Shown here: positions 14,331 to 18,054 of the stretch, piece after piece
Layout of the letters: every line of letters starts with the position of its first letter
Numbering within the stretch: the first letter of the stretch is position 1
DNA from: Chitinophaga pinensis
Lineage (GTDB): Bacteria; Bacteroidota; Bacteroidia; Flavobacteriales; Flavobacteriaceae
Assembly: GCA_943324925.2 (NCBI GenBank)
Contig: CALPNL020000019.1
Location: 1 to 18,054 of the forward strand
Length of the DNA stretch: 18,054 nucleotides
Direction: 5' to 3'
Translations under genes and position numbers: made by a program
Notes under the pieces: generated by a model
Told to the model about the DNA's origin: nothing
What the model saw: the letters and a program-made list of their open reading frames with translations, nothing else
The model's database searches: none

Positions 14331-16358
14331 ATGAAAAAATCAAGAATACTATTGATCCTTGTTTTTGCAGGATTAAATTTAATTAGCTGTAATAAAAAAG
14401 AAGTTGAATTCTCAGATCCTTTGGTTACCAATAGAGACACATTGGTAAACCCTGCTGATGACTTTTTTAAATATGCCAATGGCGGTTGGTTTAAGAAAAA
14501 TCCAATTCCATCAACAGAACAAAGCAATGGAATTTTCCGAACTATTGCCGACACAATAAACAACCAAATCAAGCAAATTTGTGAAAAATCAGCTCTAGAT
14601 GAATCAGCTCAAGTAGGAAGTAACAAACAAAAAATAGGAGATTTTTATGCTTCTGGAATGGATTCTATTGCCATCAATAAAGCAGGAATTTCACCTTTAA
14701 AATCGGAGTTTGCTAAAATAGACGCAATTAAAGATATCCCTTCATTAGTTATCTCAATTGCACATCTTCATACTATTGGCGCAAGCCCTGCCTTTTCATT
14801 TTACATAGGTCAGGATGATAAAATTAGTACAAAATATGCTCTGTTTCTTGGACAAGGCGGATTAGGTCTTGGAAATCGTGATTACTATTTTAATACAGAT
14901 GAACAAACTGTAAAAATAAGAACAGAGTATGTAAAACACCTTCAAGCAATGTTGAAATTGATTGGTCAAAATGAAGCTGGTGCAACTTCTATCATGAAAT
15001 TGGAAACAGATTTAGCAAAAGCCTCTAGAAAATTAGAAGACCTAAGAGATCCTGTTAAAAACTACAATAAAATGACCGTTGCTAGTTTAGGTAAAATCAC
15101 TTCAAATATAAATTGGAATTCCATTTTTCCAGTTCTTGGTGTTGCCAAAGCAGATTCAGTAATTGTAGGTCAACCTGAATTCTACAAGACGTTAAACACA
15201 TTTGTAAAAAGTTATTCAATAGAAGATTGGAAAACTTATTTGAAATGGGATTTAGTAAATTCATATGCTCCTTATTTAAATAGCACTATAGAAAAACAAA
15301 ATTTCAAATTTTATTCAACTGTTATGAATGGTGTTGCTAAGCAAAAACCGAGATGGAAGAGGGTAGTAGGGCAAACAGATGCTTATCTTGGCGAGTTAAT
15401 TGGACAAGTGTATGTTGCGGAATATTTGCCAAAAGGTTCTAAAGAAAAATTATTAGAAATTGGAAATAATATCCGTGATGTGTATGCTGATCATATCAAA
15501 AAGCTAGATTGGATGAGCGCGGCTACAAAGGTAAAAGCTCTTAATAAACTGAGTAAAATTGTAATGAAAGTGGGCTATCCTGATAAATGGAAAGATATGA
15601 GCTCAATGAAAATAGACAGAAAATCGTATTGTGGAAATGTAATTCAAGCGAATATTTGGGGCTACAAAGACATGGTAAATAAATATGGTAAACCGGTAGA
15701 CAGAACGGAATGGAGCATGCAGCCACAAACCTACAATGCGTATTACAATCCAAGTAATAATGAAATTGTAGTTCCTGCATGTAATATTATAGTTCCTGGT
15801 TTTGAAGGTAGAATGCCTGACGATGCCATTTTGTATGGAATTATTGGTGGTTCTACTTTTGGACATGAAATAACTCATGGTTTTGATGATCAAGGAAGTC
15901 AATATGACGAAAATGGAAATTTAAACAATTGGTGGACTCCAGAAGATTTGAAAAAATTCCAAGCTAAAACAAAATTAATTGTTTCTCAATTTAATAAATA
16001 CACTGTTTTAGGAAATAAACACATCAACGGTGAGGCTACTCAAGGTGAAAACATTGCCGATTTAGGTGGCGTAGTGATGGGTTATGAAGCTTTCAAGAAA
16101 ACAGCACAATACAAAAACAAAGAGAAAATTAGTAATTTAACACCAGACCAACGCTTTTTCCTCGCTTACGGTTATGCATGGATGGTTAATATTAAAGACG
16201 AAGCATTGGCCTCACAAATTATGACTGATGTTCATGCACCAGCACAGTTTAGAATTAATGGTCCATTGAGTAACATACCAGAATTTTACAAAGCTTTTAA
16301 TGTAAAACCAGGAAACAAAATGTACCAACCCGATTCTCTAAGAGTTGTAATTTGGTAA
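14331..16358 (+). CDS. M13 family metallopeptidase lipoprotein (neprilysin/PepO-like)
   Basis: This 675-residue protein has a lipoprotein signal peptide with lipobox NLISC (Cys20), so it is anchored in the envelope. The N-terminal M13 domain starts with VNPADDFFKYANGGWFKKNP (41-60). The catalytic domain has the zinc motif HEITHGFDDQG (His512, Glu513, His516) and ENIADLGG (Glu573 as third zinc ligand, Asp577), with the same spacing as in neprilysin (583/587/646/650). The substrate-binding NAYYNPSNNEIVVPA region precedes it. M13 enzymes are zinc endopeptidases or oligopeptidases that cleave peptides on the amino side of hydrophobic residues; this one probably degrades peptides in the periplasm or at the cell surface. 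The protein ends in VVIW, lacking the Cys of the eukaryotic CxxW end. It is monocistronic, with its own -7 box and a terminator. Confidence 0.95.
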   Translation: MKKSRILLILVFAGLNLISCNKKEVEFSDPLVTNRDTLVNPADDFFKYANGGWFKKNPIPSTEQSNGIFRTIADTINNQIKQICEKSALDESAQVGSNKQKIGDFYASGMDSIAINKAGISPLKSEFAKIDAIKDIPSLVISIAHLHTIGASPAFSFYIGQDDKISTKYALFLGQGGLGLGNRDYYFNTDEQTVKIRTEYVKHLQAMLKLIGQNEAGATSIMKLETDLAKASRKLEDLRDPVKNYNKMTVASLGKITSNINWNSIFPVLGVAKADSVIVGQPEFYKTLNTFVKSYSIEDWKTYLKWDLVNSYAPYLNSTIEKQNFKFYSTVMNGVAKQKPRWKRVVGQTDAYLGELIGQVYVAEYLPKGSKEKLLEIGNNIRDVYADHIKKLDWMSAATKVKALNKLSKIVMKVGYPDKWKDMSSMKIDRKSYCGNVIQANIWGYKDMVNKYGKPVDRTEWSMQPQTYNAYYNPSNNEIVVPACNIIVPGFEGRMPDDAILYGIIGGSTFGHEITHGFDDQGSQYDENGNLNNWWTPEDLKKFQAKTKLIVSQFNKYTVLGNKHINGEATQGENIADLGGVVMGYEAFKKTAQYKNKEKISNLTPDQRFFLAYGYAWMVNIKDEALASQIMTDVHAPAQFRINGPLSNIPEFYKAFNVKPGNKMYQPDSLRVVIW

Positions 16359-16376
16359 GACAAAATGCAATAATTT

Positions 16377-16405
16377 AAGACCGTACCTTGTGCGGTCTTT
16401 TTTTT
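16377..16405 (+). terminator. Intrinsic terminator after the M13 peptidase gene
   Basis: The stem AAGACCGTAC / GTGCGGTCTT (one G-T pair) around a three-base loop CTT is followed by an eight-T run (16398-16405), 18 bp after the stop codon. It separates the peptidase gene from the HD phosphohydrolase gene. Confidence 0.9.
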
Positions 16406-16440
16406 GTTAAAATTGCAATTCAAAAAAAGTGATAATTGTT

Positions 16441-16448
16441 TATATTTG
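16441..16448 (+). promoter_or_regulatory. -7 promoter element for the HD phosphohydrolase gene
   Basis: TATATTTG matches TAnnTTTG exactly and follows the terminator. It ends 22 bp before the GTG start, so the leader would be only about 16 nt. The nearest upstream TTG (16413-16415) is 25 bp away, slightly outside the usual spacing. Confidence 0.45.
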
Positions 16449-16470
16449 CAGAACAAAACCCAAATAGAAA

Positions 16471-17706
16471 GTGAATCAAATCAATAAATTAAAAATTTTA
16501 AACGATCCAATTTATGGGTTTATTTCTATCCCAAATCCATTTATTTACGATTTAATTCAACATCCGTATTTTCAACGGTTACGAAGAATTTCACAAATGG
16601 GTTTATCATATTTAGTTTATCCTGGTGCACACCACACTCGATTTCACCATGCTTTAGGTTGCATGCATATTATGCAAAAAGCAATTGAAGTTCTCCGTTT
16701 TAAAGGAGTTTCTATTTCTGAAGAAGAAGAAAATGCTTTGTTAGTTGCCATTTTATTACATGATATTGGTCATGGTCCTTTTTCACACGCAATGGAACAT
16801 AGTATTGTTGAAAATGTCAACCACGAAGCGATCTCCTTATTATTTATGAAGAATTTGAATATTGAATTTGATGGCAAATTAAGTTTAGCGATTCAAATAT
16901 TTAAAGGTGATTATCATCGAAAATTCATGCTCCAACTAATATCTAGTCAGCTAGATATGGATCGAATGGATTATTTAAAAAGAGACAGTTTTTATTCTGG
17001 TGTTGCAGAAGGAAATATCAGCTCAGATCGATTAATCCAAATGATGACGGTGGTAAATGATCAATTAGTAATTGAGGAAAAGGGCATTTATTCGGTTGAA
17101 AAATTCTTAATGGCAAGGCGATTAATGTATTGGCAAGTTTATTTTCATAAAACTAGTTTAGTTGCTGAGTTAATTTTGACTAAAGTGCTAAAAAGAGCCA
17201 AAGAATTGACTCAAAAAGGAGTTGTATTAAATTGCAGTGAGTCGTTACTTTATTTTATGAAAAACAAAATTGAATTGGTTTCATTTGACAATCATACCCT
17301 TGAAAAATTTGCTAATCTAGATGATTTTGATATCATTAGTGCATTAAAATCTTGGATTAATAGTGATGATTTTATACTAAGTAATTTGAGTAAAATGATT
17401 ATTAATAGAGATTTATTAAAGATAAAATTAAATAGTGAAAAGTTTTCGAAAGCTGATTTAGAAACTCTACAACTAGAGTTTTCCAAGGATAATCAAATTT
17501 CAATTCAGGATTCCAATTATTTTATTTTCAAGGGAAAAATTAAAAATCAAGCTTATAGTGTTCAAGCAGAACCTATTAGAATACTTAAAAAAGACAATAC
17601 AGTTGAAGATGTAGTAGAAGCTTCTGATCAACTCAATTTAAAATCAATATCAAAAGAGGTTACAAAATATTATCTGTGTTACCCTAAACAACTTAAAGAA
17701 AGTTAA
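16471..17706 (+). CDS. HD-domain phosphohydrolase (SAMHD1/dGTPase-like)
   Basis: This 411-residue cytoplasmic protein starts at GTG 16471, with A-rich sequence just upstream; the first residues (MNQINKLKILNDPIYGFISI) match the usual family N-terminus, so the GTG is well supported. The metal-binding HD residues are visible as His60 (HHTRFHHALG, 54-63), His97-Asp98 (LLHDIGHGPFSHAMEHS) and an Asp in SQLDMDRMDYLKRDS (159-173). This family includes dNTP triphosphohydrolases such as SAMHD1, but bacterial members annotated HD superfamily phosphohydrolase have mostly unproven substrates. The C-terminal third is Lys/Asn-rich and looks like a less conserved accessory domain. It lies 121 bp upstream of lpxD on the same strand, a pairing I recall from other flavobacteria, though lpxD may have its own promoter. 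Confidence 0.9.
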   Translation: MNQINKLKILNDPIYGFISIPNPFIYDLIQHPYFQRLRRISQMGLSYLVYPGAHHTRFHHALGCMHIMQKAIEVLRFKGVSISEEEENALLVAILLHDIGHGPFSHAMEHSIVENVNHEAISLLFMKNLNIEFDGKLSLAIQIFKGDYHRKFMLQLISSQLDMDRMDYLKRDSFYSGVAEGNISSDRLIQMMTVVNDQLVIEEKGIYSVEKFLMARRLMYWQVYFHKTSLVAELILTKVLKRAKELTQKGVVLNCSESLLYFMKNKIELVSFDNHTLEKFANLDDFDIISALKSWINSDDFILSNLSKMIINRDLLKIKLNSEKFSKADLETLQLEFSKDNQISIQDSNYFIFKGKIKNQAYSVQAEPIRILKKDNTVEDVVEASDQLNLKSISKEVTKYYLCYPKQLKES

Positions 17707-17727
17707 TTAATAATTACTATTTTTTTA

Positions 17728-17735
17728 TATTTTTG
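17728..17735 (+). promoter_or_regulatory. Candidate -7 promoter element upstream of lpxD
   Basis: TATTTTTG matches TAnnTTTG exactly, 22 bp after the HD phosphohydrolase stop. Initiation near 17742 would give a leader of about 85 nt to the lpxD ATG. No TTG is found at the right distance upstream, and the T-rich context makes a chance match possible. Confidence 0.35.
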
Positions 17736-17827
17736 TAAAGTTTTAAAAAGCCAACATATAAACAATGATCGGAACAGCTTCAAATATTCAGTTTTATCTA
17801 AATCAAATTAAAAATTAATTCGAAAAG

Positions 17828-18054
17828 ATGAAATTTACAGCAGAGCAAATAGCAGGGATTTTAGATGGAGAAGTTGTTGGAAATCCAAACGCTGAAGTGT
17901 CTAAATTGTCAAAAATTGAAGAAGGTATTGAAGGATCATTGACTTTTTTATCCAATAAAAAATACAATAACTACATTTATTCTACCAAAGCTACAATTAC
18001 AATTGTAAATAAAACCTTTATTCCAGAAGGAGAAATAACCTCTACCTTAATTAA
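17828..18054 (+). CDS. lpxD: UDP-3-O-acylglucosamine N-acyltransferase LpxD, 3' end outside the window
   Basis: The first 75 residues are visible from ATG 17828, and the frame runs off the right edge. The sequence MKFTAEQIAGILDGEVVGNP, then SKLSKIEEGIEGSLTFLSNK, YIYSTKATITIVNKTF, is the N-terminal uridine-binding domain of LpxD; the left-handed beta-helix with hexapeptide repeats that follows in the family lies outside. LpxD adds the second 3-hydroxyacyl chain, from acyl carrier protein to UDP-3-O-acyl-glucosamine, in lipid A synthesis. In Bacteroidetes the gene is commonly followed by an lpxC-fabZ fusion and lpxA, which cannot be checked here. A 17-residue reading frame lies in the leader at 17765-17818. 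Confidence 0.93.
   Translation, partial: MKFTAEQIAGILDGEVVGNPNAEVSKLSKIEEGIEGSLTFLSNKKYNNYIYSTKATITIVNKTFIPEGEITSTLI

Noticed and set aside
1..18054. CRISPR array, insertion sequence, prophage or other mobile element
   Set aside because: I saw no regularly spaced repeats, transposase or integrase motifs, or terminal inverted repeats; apart from the element at 14131-14198 the window reads as ordinary chromosome.

Overview
The window looks like a chromosomal segment of a Flavobacterium-type bacterium (Bacteroidetes, Flavobacteriaceae). The evidence is the strongly AT-rich sequence, A-rich leaders without clear Shine-Dalgarno sites, several exact matches to the Bacteroidetes -7 promoter element TAnnTTTG, and characteristic genes: a PorX regulator of the type IX secretion system, a GH92 alpha-mannosidase, a GH127-type hydrolase, and an M13 lipoprotein peptidase next to an HD phosphohydrolase and lpxD.

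Region 1 (1-7496) is a sugar-catabolism locus. Five minus-strand genes are packed with gaps of only 1, 3, -10 and 7 bp, in transcription order: Fe(II)/2-oxoglutarate dioxygenase of the phytanoyl-CoA dioxygenase family, TIM-barrel sugar isomerase/epimerase-like protein, MFS sugar porter, secreted GH92, and secreted GH127/DUF1680 (cut by the left window edge). An AraC-family regulator with an N-terminal cupin is divergently transcribed from a short, palindrome-containing intergenic region. The inferred scheme is that periplasmic hydrolases trim an oligosaccharide, the porter imports the released sugar, and two cytoplasmic enzymes modify it. No SusC/SusD pair is visible here.

Region 2 (7497-10254) is a plus-strand run of six small envelope proteins: a signal-peptide/tail-anchor protein, a 52-residue lmo0937-like membrane protein, an outer-membrane beta-barrel, a YtxH-like protein and two lipoproteins. 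It ends at a strong stem-loop terminator shared with the convergent tRNA-Val. The content suggests an envelope-stress cassette, which is inference.

Region 3 (10257-14037, minus strand) holds porX, tsaE, an alanine-dehydrogenase-family gene, a DUF4258-like membrane protein and tRNA-Val(TAC). The dehydrogenase has Gln where the family has its catalytic His. Region 4 (14038-18054, plus strand) holds an intergenic segment with a structured, comparatively GC-rich element that resembles a dispersed Flavobacteriaceae repeat, then the M13 peptidase, a terminator, the HD phosphohydrolase (GTG start) and the beginning of lpxD. I saw no CRISPR array, insertion sequence, rRNA gene or phage gene.
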